NCBI GenBank assembly: GCA_035236585.1
Contig: CP141135.1
Span: 3,196,001-3,260,000, forward strand
Reading direction: 5' to 3'
From: Warburgia ugandensis
Taxonomy: Eukaryota > Streptophyta > Magnoliopsida > Canellales > Canellaceae
Length of the DNA: 64,000 bases
In this document: one piece after another, positions 38,296-51,400 of the stretch
Position numbering within the stretch: the stretch's first letter is position 1
How the letters are laid out: each line of letters starts with the position of its first letter
The notes under the pieces: generated by a model
What the model was told of the DNA's origin: nothing
The model's database searches: none
The model's input: the letters and a program-made list of their open reading frames with translations, nothing else
Position numbers and translations under genes: made by a program

Positions 38296-38410
38296 AAAAC
38301 AGTCTCTTGCAAAAATATAAGGTAAGACAGTGTACTATAGGTTTTTGTAGTCCGCTTCTTCCTCAGACCCCGTATAGGCTGGAGCTTCGTGCACCAGGAC
38401 TGCCCTTTTA
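38296..38410 (+). mobile_element. Au SINE, 5'-truncated
   Basis: From AAAACAGTCTCTTGCAAAAA to GTGCACCAGGACTGCCCTTTT; lacks the tRNA-like head. Confidence 0.82.
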
Positions 38411-38422
38411 GCGCAGATATCT

Positions 38423-38482
38423 ATCATCATCATCATTAACAAGATCTTATTCCGATTTGGGGTTGACCACATAAATCTTGCC
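38423..38482 (-). mobile_element. RTE LINE 3'-terminal fragment
   Basis: ATC trinucleotides followed by AACAAGATCTTATTCCGATT and GGGGTTGACCACATAAATC; about 60 bp of the LINE 3' end only. Confidence 0.7.
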
Positions 38483-39244
38483 TAAACTGTATGAAAATTA
38501 AAGGAACTATGGATATGTATGCAATTAACTCACGTCATCTTTATTTTGTGGCTGACTATTATATTCCTATGAAACTAAAACTGTTGAAGTTTATATAAGC
38601 TGCAGATTAATAAATGCACCTTCTATGTATTAGATCACTATCAATGACATAGTTCAAGAACTCAAAAACTTTGATTGAAAGTGAGATGAGTCGAGTAAGC
38701 TCAAAGCAGACTCATATGTAACTCAAAAATACTCGAGTAAAATTTCTAATAATATATTATTTGATGTGAGTACGTATGCACGTAGAGAAATGATAAATGC
38801 AAGGGTGCCTGACTTTATTTAACTCTAGCTTGCATTTTATGTAGATCTAAGCCGTTTACCATACCCGGAATGACTTAGATAGGTTAATTACAAAATTTCA
38901 CTCCCACTAAATACTTTATTGTAATTTTTTTTTTTGTAATTTCTAACCTAAGAAAAATAAGATAAACTATGAGTGCAGGTGTTTTTCCCCCAAGGGTAGA
39001 GGAAGTTCCTTTATCACAATCCAAAACCACCCTGATTGAAACAAAGGATCAGCCATTTCAACTGCAAATACTCTCAAGTGGCCCATCCGGGTCAGATCTC
39101 CAGTTTTCCAAAGCCAGATCCGCCTCAAGTTTAGATTGGAAAACGAAGAGAACCTCTTCCGTCCCATCTACTATGTTGACTTCACTCTATTATCCGCGTT
39201 TCACTTTGTCACCCCAATTTTTAAGTTTTTACTCATCCCAATCT

Positions 39245-39423
39245 GAGCTTGGTGCAACAATAGAATTGTCGTTGTGTGACTTTGAAGTCATGGATTCAAG
39301 GCGTGAAAACAGCCTCTTGCAAAATACAAAATAAGGCTGAGTACTATTGACCCTTGTGATCCGCCCATTCTCCAAACCCTACATACATGAAGCTCCGTGC
39401 ACCGTGGCTGCTCCTTTTTGCTT
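39245..39423 (+). mobile_element. Au SINE with 10 bp target duplication
   Basis: Starts GAGCTTGGTGCAACAATAGA and ends GCACCGTGGCTGCTCCTTTTT. ATCCCAATCT flanks it on both sides (39235-39244 and 39424-39433). Confidence 0.9.
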
Positions 39424-39924
39424 ATCCCAATCTAATGTTGGTTTTTATCGGATTACAAGCCGATCCAGTTCTGCCACGTCAGAACCCACTATCCCCTTGT
39501 TGCCATCCAATGTATTAAAAGGACTAGAAACATATTGCGATTGACTACATCGAGAATTCAAGTATTGTATACAATCATTAGTTTGATCCTTTGTAGGAAC
39601 CATCTATAATAACAAACTCGCAAAGTGGATACGTTTATTGTAAAGAGATAGGTTGTTCCTGACCCTACTTCACCTTATTTGTTATTTGAACAAAAATATC
39701 ACAATAAACTTTTAGTAAAAGTTATATCTTGGTCCGAGTCAAATTTTCCACTAATAACAGCTTTTCTTTCCTACGAAATGGCATAACTTTAGATAATTGT
39801 TTGCAACTCAAGTTTAGTATGGTACCATTAAAATTAGTTTACTTTTCAGTTTTTTCCATAAAGTACAAGAAACTTGCATTCTCTCCTAAATCTAGTCATT
39901 TCATTTTGATCTTTTGCAAATTAA

Positions 39925-40115
39925 AAAGGGCAGCCCTAGTGCACAAAACTCCCGCCTATGCGGGGTTTGGGGAAGGGGCGGGCCACAATGACCTAAAGTA
40001 GACAGTCTTACCTTGCATTTTTGCAAGAGGCTGATTTTGCGTCTTGAACCCATGACCTCAAAGTTACATGACGACAACTTTTACCGTCACACCAAGGTCA
40101 CATGACGACAACCCG
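39925..40115 (-). mobile_element. Au SINE with 18 bp target duplication and a short 5' duplication
   Basis: Minus-strand copy with the 3' end AGGGCTGCCCTTT at 39925. A perfect 18 bp repeat flanks it (39907-39924 and 40116-40133). At the 5' end the CATGACGACAAC block occurs twice (40068-40079 and 40101-40112), so the head carries a small duplication. Confidence 0.92.
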
Positions 40116-41221
40116 TGATCTTTTGCAAATTAAGGTGTGAAAATCAATTTGTCCCACATTGTTAATATAATTGCATAATATGAATGACTTAAAATGTTGA
40201 AAAGACTGACCCTTTTTTTTTCCTTTTTTTTTTTACAAGCGAAGAATGACAAGGAAACTACTCACTCACACTAAAGCCTTTTGAGGCAGTGTCTAATTTT
40301 CTAAAGAATAAAAAATAAAATTACCAGTTCACTCCTTTAGATCTACCCATGCCCTAATGAGATGGAGTATGCCAACTTTGAACCCGCCGCGACAGAGCAA
40401 TCTATAGGAGAGGCACCTCTTTTCACCAAACCACCGCACTACTAGGCTTTTGGTGCATAACAATTTCTTATTCCTTTTTTCTTCTTTGAATGTGTTTATA
40501 TCTTTTTAAAATACAAGTGTTGTGTGGTTACAAAAGTTTGGATTCGAAAATAAATCAGCTTGGCAAATATTCATAAAATTCGGTAAGACACACAGTAGAC
40601 GTACACGTTTTTTAGCATGAGAAGAAGCATGTGCCCCATTTTTCTTGCTCTGGGGAAAATTTATTTTATAGATCTAAGCCATTCATCATATTTAAAATGG
40701 CTTAGACAGGCATGTTCATTCGATGCCATTAGTATCTGTTTTCATGAGTAAAAAAATAGTGACTATCTATTTCTATTAGTTTTTTCAAAGGCCTAAAACA
40801 AGTGGTTAGGATTATTTAACTGAATTGATTTCAACTGGGTCGCCTTTTTTGTGTGTGGAAAATATGGTGAACGGTTTAGATCTAAAAGAAAAATCATCAT
40901 GTATGAAAAATGAAGGGCGTGAACTTCTTCTCAGGCTAAATTTATTGGATAAATTATCATAATATTTGATAAATTGCTAAAATTTTGGTGGTTAATTTTA
41001 TTTTTTAATCTGTAGTAGTGTTATATATTAGATTAGACTGCTAATGTCAGGAATAAGATTCTAATCTGTGAGTTATCAACACATGCTTATTATTTCCACC
41101 CCAAATAAGCCCAAGACATATTATCTAATAAAGAGTGCTTGAGAAAATCGGAGAGTCCCCTTTCTAAACATAGATAGTTTTAACTCAGATTAAATATAAT
41201 GCTTATCTATTTAGCTATTCT

Positions 41222-41400
41222 GGCCTTTGGTGCAACAGTAAAAATTGTCATTGTGTGACTTTGAGGTCACTGGTTCAAGGCGTGGAAACAGCCTCTTGCA
41301 CCATGTAAGGTAAGGCTGTGTACTTTAGGCCCTTGTAGTCCACCCCTTCTCTGAACCCCGCATAGGCGGGAGCTTCATACAGTGGGGCTGCCCCTTTTTT
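41222..41400 (+). mobile_element. Au SINE
   Basis: Full-length copy starting GGCCTTTGGTGCAACAGTAA and ending GGGGCTGCCCCTTTTTT. The nonamer GGCCTTTGG occurs at both ends and may be the duplication or part of the head. Confidence 0.88.
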
Positions 41401-41870
41401 GGCCTTTGGCAAGTTTGTAGAGGCAGATTGTTGCTAGCCGTTAGAGAAAGTAAACAGATGGGGTGTCAAAATCAATTGGGAGGTTGGAAAATTGGATGCC
41501 ACAACTACCACCACCAAAGAAAGGCTTATCTGGTGAAGCTGCCGGAGCAGGCGATGAGGTGTTAGATGCCGGCAAAAGGACGTCGGAGATTGTTCTAGTG
41601 CCAGATCGGAGTTGGGAAAAGCACAAGTCTTTCCATTGGATGACGTTTTGCTGTTCCAAAGTCATAAATGAATAGAAGAGTTATGGTGTGGTGGTTGCCC
41701 AATCTGAACCGAATAGATTTAGTCCAACGGCTAAGGGTACAAATGGGACCCCCATTTTTTAATGTGGGAAGGAATTACGTGACAGAGACGGTTAGGAAGT
41801 ATAACTGTATAAGTAGAGTCGAATCAAACGTCTCAAAAGGATAAAAGTAAAAGCGGGCCCTTTTTATAAA

Positions 41871-41941
41871 TAAATCTCATCCACTCAATGATCCTTATGT
41901 TACGACTTGCGATATTCATTTCATCCAGTGGATGAGATTAA
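41871..41941. repeat. Short inverted repeat (hairpin)
   Basis: TAAATCTCATCCACT at 41871 and AGTGGATGAGATTAA ending at 41941 are near-perfect complements around a ~40 bp loop; may be a MITE remnant. Confidence 0.6.
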
Positions 41942-42892
41942 TGGCCTGGATAACCAAGCATAAATTTTCTCCCTTTTAGTCAAATGACTGATTTTCTGGC
42001 CCAAAAATCTTCTCCATTGGTTGATCCCGACCATTATTTTCATAAGATGAGGCCCACCAATGCATGTCTCATTCAAGGGCCAGCCCAAATATCAAATTGG
42101 GCTAAACACTTGTACTTTCCACCACTCGTTGGACAGACCCAATGGACCGTCAGGTTTTAAATTCCAATCACAGCCGTTAATTGTAGGCTACCCAGATATT
42201 GGACCCACTCTAATTGGGCTTTCACATCCAGGACAGTCTAAGCCGGTACATCCATAAGTGTGAACGAATGCCTTCACCAACACATCAACTGGAAAAGTCA
42301 GAATCTGGGCCCACAAATTCAACAGCAAAACATTCTCCTTATCGGGCCCCACCTAGAAGAAAGTGGATGACCTGAGACTCTGTTGGCACAGATCTTGCAA
42401 TCCGCGGACGAGCGTCTTGGATTATCAGACAAGTGGGACCCACATGTACTTCTCCACCATAAACTTAGTAGTTTAACGTACGCTTCCTAGCCAAGATTTT
42501 CTCGTAATTTGGCCAATCAGAGAAACCTAATTGCTGGCGTGGCAGCCGGAATTGCCGTCCAAAAGCGAAATCCAAGCCGTCTGTGAAGGGGACGCAACCA
42601 ATGAGAATCCGACAAGTGGCGTCACGTCAAGATCCCGCTGCTCTGGACATACAATGAGAACCGGGACGCTTTGTGGAAACTTTCTTGGTTGTCGCGTTGA
42701 CTGGACACGTTGGTGGGTCAAAGTTTCGACCTAAAAGATCCGTAATAGTATACTGTACTTAATAACCCTTGTTTAAGGAAAAATAACGCAAATGAACCTG
42801 ATACCTGCAGACATGGAAACTCCACAAATGCTAAGGTCATTCTACCCCTAGTGGTTGCTTTGCTATTTGTGAGGGACACGTGTGTGGTGATC

Positions 42893-43060
42893 TAGAGCCA
42901 TGCAACGCTTGAGTTGTTGCCGTACTATCTGGAAGTGATGGGCTCAAAGCATACAAACATGCAAAATGCAAAGTAAAACTGCTCACTGTACGACCTTTGT
43001 AGTCTTCTATTCCCTAGGCCCTGCGTAACTGAGAGTTTCGTGCAGTGGGTTGCTGTTTTT
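42893..43060 (+). mobile_element. Old, diverged Au SINE
   Basis: Recognisable blocks in order: GAGCCATGCAACGCTTGAG, GGAAGTGATGGGCTCAAAGC, ATGCAAAATGCAAAGTAAAA, and GAGAGTTTCGTGCAGTGGGT. Confidence 0.75.
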
Positions 43061-43840
43061 AGATTAGCTTCGGTGCACCCGTATCTTCCATTTTAAGAAC
43101 ATCCGACCGTCTAATTTACGAAATTAGATCTTGTAGTGGACCTAAAGTGATCGGTAAAAAGGTGGTTAGGATTCTTCATATTTTATGCTACTGGGCTGTT
43201 TGGAATTAAGCTAAAGACAGCGTGTCACCGTCTCTGATGTTATGTGTAGACTACTTTATTTTTTTTCTCTAATAATGCTTAGTTTAGCTGGTTCCTTATA
43301 AATTCTCCTCTCCTTTAGAATACGATTGGTTGCAGTTTGAGTACACCAACTTTTTTCTTTGACTAAGCATTAGATTTAAGAGAGTGTACGAGTAATTGGC
43401 TCGTTAATTCTTGCCTTGCACCACAAGAAAATATTACTTCATTTTCTTTCAAATTTTGTAGCCAAAATTATTAGAGTAGGCAACAGAACTGCTAGATCAG
43501 AAATTGAGAATTTAAATCATACATTTGAATAATATTAATGGGCGAGTCAATCGCTCCATCATAAAAGAATGCAAAAGTTTATAGTAAATTTGTGCTATCG
43601 AAGCCGAAATCAGGGATCTAATCCTGGTTATCCTTGAAATAAGGAAAAGCCTATGAATTGGAACTTCACTTATCCCTATTTCTAGGAATTAAGTGGAAAT
43701 AAAGGTGTACAGGACGCTAATGAAAATTCCCATTTTTAATCCACAACCAAACAGCAAATACGGCCGTATTCTAGAGTATCCGCTAATCCTACTTTGTTAT
43801 TTGCTAATCAAACAACCCTCTAATGACTTGTTTATTGTAA

Positions 43841-43908
43841 AAGGGGCTCCCACCTATGCGGGATGTGACGAAGGGGCGGACCACAAAGGCCTAAAGTAGA
43901 CAGCCTTA
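43841..43908 (-). mobile_element. Au SINE fragment
   Basis: Only the 3' half on the minus strand: AAGGCTGTCTACTTTAGGCC, CCGCCCCTTCGTCACATCCC and GCATAGGTGGGAGCC. Confidence 0.75.
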
Positions 43909-44649
43909 AAAAGGTAATCATAGTCATACTAATTATTGGCCTCTTTCTTATAAGATTGTTTTAGTAGCTGTAATAATTGCCAACCACTTTATTTTTATTT
44001 TTTCTGTATTAACAGCCATTTTACAACCTCCATCATCTTAAGAGGAATGCTAAATGGAGGCTCTGCCTTATATGATCCAACCTGTTTGTCCAATTGCTCT
44101 CGGTGCTTCATAATTTAGAGAGAATGTAGATTGGATGATTCTAACATCTAAAAGGTCTAAACAACAGACTAATTTCAATTCCCACAAAGATGGCTTTTAG
44201 GATTCTAAAATTCTCCAATCATTGTGACTATGCGACTGCAAGACATCTAATGCGGGAGCAATGAGATGAATGAGTCGGAACAGCTGCGGCGGCTCCCCAT
44301 CATGAAAAAGTGATTTGCGGTCCATGAATGCCATTATATAGAGCGTGTGATTAGTATTTCTCTTATGTTAATGATGTTGTTTAAGGTTCGAAATCGCTCG
44401 GATAATGCGTATGATTGCAGGAATTGACTAGTCCAGCATCTTCTTCTTGAATGTTGATTATTAAACACTAGTCGTGGAAGCGTTGGGCCGGTCGCCATAT
44501 GGTATTCGGACGTGTAGTCCAGTTAACCGATCATCCCCGTCCGACGTCCCTAATTTATATTGAGTGTTAGAGTCCTGAGGGATAGGATTTGGTTGATCTA
44601 AACCTTTAATTTGATTGCTACGATCCTCGTTTGGATGATTCTACCAGTG

Positions 44650-44823
44650 GCAGGGTCAGCCGGTGCACGAAGCTCACGCGTATGTAGGATTTGAGGAAGA
44701 GGCAGATCATAAAAGACTTATAGTGTGCGATTTACCTTATATTTTGTAAGAAGTTTGTATGCCTAAAACCTATAACTTCAAAGTCATGTGGCGATATCTC
44801 AACGTTGCCCCAAGACTCCTCTT
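44650..44823 (-). mobile_element. Au SINE
   Basis: Near full-length diverged minus-strand copy, from AGGAGTCTTGGGGCAACGTT near 44823 to GTGCACCGGCTGACCCTGC at 44650. Confidence 0.82.
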
Positions 44824-45368
44824 CTTTTGACCATTTATGTCAATGTGAGAAAATCACAATTTTCAGATCTAAGACTCGTCTATGGCACTATTTTAGGACT
44901 AGGAGTCATCCATAGTAACACAAATCATATGAATAGGTCTGATCAACCACGGTAGGGCCACTGTGATAAAAGTGAGGAGATGCATGGCAGCTTATTTCCT
45001 ATCTCAAGAGACTCTAGCTTTCCTAATCTGTGTTACTCTATGGTAGAACGTGTACATCTATGTCAAATCTAGGATCTTGTTCCACGAGATGAACGGTTTG
45101 GATCACTAACTCCCTTGTCCCTCTATCAATTTTAAGGTTCAATAAGAAAAATGCTCCGGTCTACCCGCTCGAACACCGTGTAAGAACTACAGAAGGGATT
45201 TGTGCTGTCCTCAACTGTCAATAGCAAGACCGGTAGTGGCACTTCCGCAATTTCCTCCAACCAGTAGTCCATTTCATTCGCATTTCAACTTGAAACTCTC
45301 TCTGGCTCTCTAGTCCATTATATATTTTCTTTTTCTTCTCTGCAAATCCAAGAGAAATTAGACGAAAA

Positions 45369-45419
45369 ATGGACCTTCAACTGCTCCGTGACTGCTTTTG
45401 CCGTCGCCATTCCTTGTGA
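45369..45419 (+). promoter_or_regulatory. Possible upstream ORF in the remorin 5' leader
   Basis: An ATG at 45369 opens a 16-codon frame closed by TGA at 45417-45419. It is out of frame with, and 24 bp upstream of, the remorin ATG at 45443. If the mRNA leader includes it, ribosomes would have to reinitiate or leaky-scan to reach the remorin start. Whether it is transcribed is unknown. Confidence 0.4.
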
Positions 45420-45442
45420 AGGACGTAAAAAGAGGAGACCAA

Positions 45443-48400
45443 ATGGATTACGAAAGGATCGAAAAGCCTTCTCAGGTACTTTTCCACTACTTCTACTCCT
45501 TTTCCTTCGCTTTTCTCTCCCTCTAGAAGTTTTCAAGAAAAAGAGAAAATTTTCGGAAATTTTATTCCATTTCTCTGCTCTGATCCCTTGATCCGTCAAC
45601 ATCGCTTCGATTTCTATGCAAATCTCGTGGAACTGAATTCTCTGCTTGTATTTTACTTTTTTTAACGAAAATTTGAGCTGGAGTGTGATTCACGGCTGTG
45701 AGATCTGATAAGAGTTGGTGGAAAAGGTAGTGCTTTGTGTTTCTTGATGTTTTTGTGAGATTAGAAATTGAAAGATTGTGTTTTGGATGGAATTTGGTGG
45801 AAGACTGTTCGGTTTAAGTGGAATTTGGTTGTGTCATTGTGTTTAGGGAGGGGGATTTTCTCCGAGTAAACTCAGGGTTATGCTTTTGGGAGTTGAGAAG
45901 AAAAGGAAGGAAGAAGAACAGCTGGAATCTGAGTCCTCGTTGCGATCTGAAGTTAGCGAGATTGAAGATAGAGGTGAGGTTCTATCTTTTGCAGTTTCTA
46001 TTGAGTTTGGATTACTGTTGTGGTTTCCCACGGATTTTGGAATTGTTAGGTAAAATCTAAGGTTAAAGGTATGCCTTTGATGTTTTTCTTGTTTTTTCTT
46101 TGGTCCTGATGGAGTTGCAACCAATATTTGGTAGGTTTTGGCACTTCCGAGGATTGCAAAGATGTGGCTGAATGTGCAACTTCAATGACTACCGAGACGT
46201 TAGCTACTGAGATGTCGACTGATAGAGTGAAAGAGCAAGCACTAGCTTATTCTAAAACTAGATCTCTTGAATATTGTTCTGCTGATTACGACAGTGGACA
46301 TGACACTGTGAGTGTATCATCCAATTTTGAGTTTCAGAAGGCAGAAAGAGCTCCTCATAGATTGCCTCTCACTCCGTTCTCCAAACCGGCGCCTTCGAAA
46401 TGGGATGATGCGCAGAAGTGGATTGCCAGCCCTACGTCAAGCCGGCATAAGTCAGGACAGCCTCAAATTCAGGTTGGACAAGTGGTTGGACCTAGGAAGA
46501 CAGGTTTGGCTGGTTATGGTTGTCGGCAGCCTGCATCGAAGGTTCTTTTTGAAGTTCCCGACCAAAAGACGGTTGCTACAGATGAAGCAGATACTAAAAG
46601 GATTGATCCAATTCAGCCTACGAGGGTGGTTGGAGGACAAAAGTGTGTTAATTGGGTACCTGATCCTTATCCAGTTGCGGAACCATATACCAAGCCTGCA
46701 CTAATGGTGGAGAACTCTGTTGCTGATAGGGCAGGTAAGAATGCAATTTCTTGTGGCTGGCTAGATGATTGATTTAGTGTATGTTTGCACTGTGGTTTGG
46801 ACTCGATGTCCTTTCTGCAGACCCAAGATCCACTTGGTTCCTGTATGGAACCTCATTCTTTGCAACAAATCACTCATGAACGTGTATGTAAAATGATGAT
46901 CTCGCAACGAGGACAGAACTTTAACATGTCCTGCTTTGTATTTTTTCATATTATTTTGGTGAATGTATTTGTTTATGAGATCAGTTAGTATTAACTTTAT
47001 CAGGTCTGGTGAGGCTATATCTAGTAGCTGGATATACCTGAATGTTTTTACATTGAGATTTCATGGAATCATTCTGAAATTTGAAGACAATGGTCCAAAT
47101 TTTCCATCTCAGTAAAATGGAAACTTACATGGTAGAGTGCAATATGAACTGAACGAGTTAGTTTGTGCAAATTTTAAGGACATAGAACTTTCAAATACAG
47201 ACCTTATTGTGTGAGATGTTGATGCACACTTCTAAGAAATAAAGAGAATATTGATAACTTCAACTATTTGCACTGAGCTTATTGATCTCTACATGGCATA
47301 AATACAATGACATTATACATTGGAATAAGTCTGGAAATTTCTCTGTGATGCTGTTTTGGAGGAAAGAAATGGAAGTGGCTTTTCACAATTTCTCATAGCA
47401 ATTTATTTAAACTGAATCTCAAAGCTTTAATATTTTATACTCGAAACTTGTGCAGTCAGTCTCAGTCGCCATGATTCATCTGTACCCGTACAAAGTGCGA
47501 CGACATTTATTCCACCACCTCCGTCTACAGTCAGGTCTATTTCTATGAGAGACATGGGTACAGAAATGACCCCCGTTGCTAGCCAAGACCCTTCTAGGAC
47601 TGGAACTCCTATAAGATCAACAACACCTACTCTTAGTCCCACTTCTTCAAGGACATCAACTCCAGTAAGAACTGCGCCAACTTCATCTCCTGTTGAGTCA
47701 TCCAGTTACCAAGTGGATCCTAATAGGGAGTTGTCTGAAAAAGAACTGCAATTGAAAACCAGACGGGAAATCATGGTTCTTGGGACACAGCTTGGTAAGT
47801 TGAATATTGCTGCCTGGGCAAGCAAGGAAGAGGAGGAAAAGGATGCATCAATTTCACTTAAGACAGTAGCTGCAGAAGAGCCTGCTAAGAGTGTCACTGA
47901 GACCTGTGCAGCTGCTTGGGAGGAGGCAGAGAAAGCCAAGTCTATGGCAAGGTTATTTCATCTCGAACCCTTTAAATTGATTTTTCTTCATTATATGTTT
48001 TCCTGATTTTGTCATATATTGTCGATGGATTGCTACAAATTGCATTTCCCACAAAGTCACTGTAATGTGCTCCAATTTCCTCATACTACAACTTGTCTCT
48101 GCTAAAAATGGATATAAAATTTTCAGATTTAAACGTGAAGAAGTAAGAATACAGGCATGGGAGAATCATCAGAAAGCAAAGATGGAAGCAGAAATGAGGA
48201 AAATTGAGGTATTGGTTATTTTTCAACTTCCCCCTACTTCCATGTTTACTTTGAATAAGTATATGATTTTTTCCTTGGTCTTCCTTCTTGGTATTCTTGA
48301 GAGATTGACCCTTGAGAGTTTGCTTTGAATGATGAATAATTTACAAATCTTCGGGGCGTTATGCTATATTATGTGTTATATCTGCTGTACATACTTTGTG

Positions 48401-51400
48401 TTTGCAATCATCTTTTAAGTAGCGCAAAGGTTGGTGTCCAATTCATCTATCAATGTCTTAGAATCTGTACTTGATTATTTTATGTGCTGTTTTTCGGAAT
48501 TTGCCTTGGCAGCTGACTCCATGTGCTTAAGAAAGGATCAAGGGAAAATCCTGATCCGTGCAGCAGCAACATGCGGCATTAATATGGTCAAATTATCTGA
48601 GGAAAGAAAGAGCTAGGAATATTTCTGTTGGTACATAGGTGTTTAAGCTTTTGAAACCAGCAAGAATCAACACACTTTTGGTAGATCTAGTGCTGAAGTA
48701 GAATTTGGGGCCATGGCTTGTAACTACAGCTAAGTTGGTTTAGGTTACACTTCTTCAAGAGATTCATATAATTGCTGAAATACTACTTTGTCCAATAACA
48801 ACCAAAGCAGCATTGAGTTCCATACAGAATTGGAAGTTGAGATTGATTAATCTTTTCTGAGAGGGAATGGAGAATAATGAGAACTTCCTCAGATTGTGCT
48901 AAGGAGAGATCAACTGGCAGTTACTACTTACACAGGGGCTTACTGTGAAAGATTCATCGTTAGGTCACAAGTTTTCCATGAAGAAAGAACCATGAGCTTG
49001 AGGATTTTGGGTTGGGGGCGGGGACGGGCAGAAGCTTCAGAATTACACAGTACCATATAACTTCTAGTAATGACAGAATTTTAGTTTCCCTTCTTTTCTC
49101 TCCCAGAGTTTTACTACACTAAGTTCAAGTTATAGCTCTTCTTTCTTGTACTTGTACTAATTAAGATACCTCTGCTAGCATAAAGATACTGCTGTTAGCA
49201 TATTGTTTCTTCATCATAATTGTGGTAAAGGTTGGACATATTTGTTTCTGTATGGTTCCAGCGAAATTGTATTGTTCTTGAAGCACGTAGGCAACTTCAC
49301 ACAGAAGGGCAGTAAAGAAAATCTTAGGGAATCAACTTTGACTTTTGAGAACAAAAGACACATGCTACTTTAATCCAGAGAAAAGTTAGGCAAGGCCTAT
49401 AGTTCTGATGAATAATATGTTGAGGTAAACTCTCAAAGACTCTTACCTGCCAATAAGCAGGGATCAGTTGACCTATCAGATGTCTAGAGAGTTGTATTAT
49501 TTTAGAGGACTCTCTAGCAGCTTCTTTTCCTGCATATTGTTGCTAAATATGTGATAGCAGAAGGGAGCGTATTGCATTTTGCCGAGGCTGGTCCTTAGAT
49601 GATATATCATTTTGGGAGCATCCAGACAATCAACCTTGGTATTCCATACAGTTCTTCATTGATCAAACATGCTTCCCCCTGTTGTTCTCGAAGAAGCAGC
49701 TGGATGTGCTGATTTTCACTGGCATGGACATTATCTAGTACTAATTATGGATGGGAATTCATCTGCCATGTTGATGTTATATCAACAATCAGATACACAG
49801 CAGAAGTTAATTCCCAAGACTGTTACTTGTCTTTGTGGGGATAGAGTGAAAGTCACAAAGGCTTCCATTCATACTTCCTCTCATCTCAGAAAATTCTAGT
49901 ATGAAACCACTTTTCCTTCCATAAGTCTCACTTCTATGACCCGCAAGCATTAGCTTGAGAGTCAAGGGGAGAGCAACATATATTGAGATGCTAACACTAG
50001 CAGTTAAGTGAGACTTGAAACATATCTTATATACCCTTATCTCAAGCATTTTTAGCCCCAGAATACACGTAACCGCACCTTAGCAGTCAGAAGTGAATAA
50101 GATTGCTAATGAGTCATTGACATATCAAAGCTGTTTATGTAAGAGTAATACATGGTAAATCCTTATGGCTAGGGGATGAGAGTTTTTAGGCCAGTAGTAA
50201 AAAGCACTGCTGCAGTATACATTTTGGCCCTAAGTAATTTGTACTATTGGACTCTTTGACAAGTTGATATGAAGATACTTCTCTTCATGGATTTGCAGTA
50301 GGAGAGGCGTATATGAAACAGCCAGAATGGTTCATCAAACTAATAAAGACAACTTGATTTTCACACTGAAGAAGGTTATTTATGACTGAAGTAAGCACCA
50401 ACAACTTGGTTCGACAAGTTGCATCAAGCTCCCCAAAAGAGTGGGTGTAAGATTAGTCAGGTAAATTCTCAGCTGGGAATGGTTTTGGTTCTGCTATATG
50501 TGGACAATATCATATTCACAGGCAATTAAAAATCTTGATAAATAGATCTCAAGCATAATGTGTAATGGACCTTTGCTAATAAGGACCTTGGTGATCTTGT
50601 GTCGGTTTAGAAATCAAGAGCTCTGAGGCAGGAATGCATATATCATGAATGGAGTTCCACTAATTGGCTTGGTCAGATCTCACAGGATAAGGGCAAAAAT
50701 TTGAAACTATGTACTTATTAAAGCATGATGATGCTTCAGTAGTTGCTTTCACTGAATAGACATTGTGCACCCAATGATCCAGGTCTTCTAGACCTTTCTG
50801 CCTAAGTTAAGAGTATTATCAGAGAACTCAGAGGCAGGCTCATCACAGATTGCTTCATAGAGTGCAGATAAGTTTAAACACAAGGAGATTATTGAAAGAT
50901 GTAACCCCCAAGAAGTTTAAAGGTATATATGCTGGATATTTGGATAAAGATAAGAGCCAACAACCAGATATATTTATTTCCATGACTGAAGTAATGATCT
51001 TATGGAGCAAAATGAAAGCCACAGATCAGGAATATTTACATAAGATGCATACAGAACAGTAGCATCTACGGCTGTGGATATTGTTTATCTGAGACATCTT
51101 TTTCTGCTACTTCATTGGGTGCAGATACTCGATCTCCTTTCTGACAAGTCAGCTCAGAGTTTGTTGTCTTTTCTATTCTCTTTCTTTTTTTCTTTTTCTG
51201 ATTTAATTAACACGTTGAGGGATGGTGTTATCAATTGTTTAATGGATACATAAGAGTTAATCGTTCATTCTTACTATTTTATGTGCGTAAAATTTGCATT
51301 ATATTTGTATTATCATTAGAGGATGGAGAAACTAAGTTGAGACTCCACATAGTTCTACCATTCATTTCTTCCGAATTTCATGGATGCATCATTTTCTATG

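Larger units (their letters stand above)
40134..45300. other. Intergenic with four Au SINE copies; no gene recognised
   Basis: Apart from SINEs (41222, 42893, 43841, 44650) and the hairpin at 41871, no coding frame carries a signature. The antiparallel frames at 41441-41675 and 42527-42734 are mirror images and look like chance GC-richer sequence. Sequence upstream of about 45300 should include the remorin promoter; no motif was assigned. Confidence 0.55.

Noticed and set aside
45843-46124. Minus-strand 93-codon ORF
   Set aside because: Antisense shadow of remorin exon 2 and its flanking introns.
46312-46704. 130-codon ORF inside the remorin gene
   Set aside because: Alternative frame of remorin exon 3, whose true frame continues in phase with the neighbouring exons.
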